DNA of 6,816 bases from Lachnospiraceae bacterium (GTDB lineage: Bacteria > Bacillota > Clostridia > Lachnospirales > Lachnospiraceae), in contig CAADSM010000159.1 of NCBI GenBank assembly GCA_900751785.1, positions 1 through 6,816 on the forward strand, given 5' to 3'. The notes beneath the pieces are model-generated. The model was not told the DNA's origin. It searched no databases and worked only from the letters and a program-made list of their open reading frames with translations. A program made the position numbers and the translations under genes. Positions 6,716 to 6,816 of the stretch are shown piece after piece. Each line of letters begins with the position of its first letter. Within the stretch, counting starts at the first letter, position 1.

Positions 6716-6816
6716 ATGAAAGCATATCAGTTGAAAATAACGATCAAAAATTCTCATCCGCCGATATGGCGGGGGGGGGTCATTTCCCCCCGGGGCACCA
6801 ATTTTCTGCGTGGGGG
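6716..6816 (+). CDS. Plasmid pRiA4b ORF-3 family-like protein, N-terminal fragment (3' end outside window; frame doubtful near the end)
   Basis: Only 33 codons are present. The start, MKAYQLKITIKNSHPPIWR, closely resembles the N-terminus of the pRiA4b ORF-3 family (often described as the IS1096 passenger-like domain), where a Y-x-L-K-I-T-x-K segment precedes a conserved PPIWRR. The biochemical role of that family is not established to my knowledge; these genes are scattered through many bacterial genomes and plasmids. After the Trp codon at 6767-6769, a run of nine G and then six C bases spoils the similarity in this frame. The neighbouring frame then reads PPGHQFS, which resembles the expected P-x-G-x-x-F-S. 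This suggests a small insertion or deletion, probably sequence error at a contig end. The gene lies 74 bases after cobT and is unlikely to act in cobalamin synthesis. The identification is from memory of the family and moderately secure. Confidence 0.68.
   Translation, partial: MKAYQLKITIKNSHPPIWRGGVISPRGTNFLRG

Noticed and set aside
6643..6816. Frame open from an ATG just after cobT (TGA-G-ATG) to the window end
   Set aside because: The junction resembles cbiA-cobT coupling, but the protein (starting MPVSLQFDGRQENIRG) is unrecognisable, the nearest GAGGAG is about 13 bases away, and it overlaps the better supported frame at 6716. Only its last few codons may be real, through the suspected frame error.

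Overview
The window is one block of genes, all on the + strand, for anaerobic (early cobalt insertion) cobalamin biosynthesis. It most likely comes from a GC-rich anaerobic Firmicute, and Lachnospiraceae-type gut clostridia are my best guess. That guess rests on the early-cobalt enzyme set, strong AGGAGG-type ribosome sites, clostridial-looking CobT and CbiA sequences, and the absence of aerobic-route genes such as cobG or cobN. Taxonomy is inferred; there is no rRNA or other marker here. Both ends cut through genes, so the window looks like a complete contig or a fragment of one.

Layout: the C-terminal part of cbiD (1-327); a 96-base purine-rich gap; cbiL (424-1185); cbiF (1182-1994); cbiH (1991-2722); a fused cbiE-cbiT gene (2715-4046); cbiA (4046-5566); cobT (5568-6641); a 74-base gap; and the first 33 codons of a gene resembling the plasmid pRiA4b ORF-3 family (6716 to the end). 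From cbiL to cobT every junction overlaps by 1-8 bases or is separated by one base, which is typical of a translationally coupled operon. No promoter, cobalamin riboswitch, convincing terminator, RNA gene, CRISPR array or insertion sequence is visible.

How the genes work together: CbiL methylates C20 of cobalt-factor II, CbiH methylates C17 with ring contraction, CbiF methylates C11, CbiD methylates C1, and CbiE-CbiT methylates C5 and C15 and decarboxylates the C12 acetate. CbiA then amidates the a and c side chains of cobyrinate. CobT acts much later, activating the lower-ligand base. Steps of the same stretch that are not encoded here are CbiG (ring opening and loss of the two-carbon fragment), CbiJ (reductase) and CbiC (mutase). 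The lack of cbiG and cbiJ around cbiF-cbiH is the main departure from classic operons.

I found no novel system. The points worth a second look are the missing cbiG, a long variable linker in CbiA, the CbiE-CbiT fusion, and the last ~50 bases, where G and C runs appear to break the reading frame of the pRiA4b-like gene, probably through contig-end sequence error.
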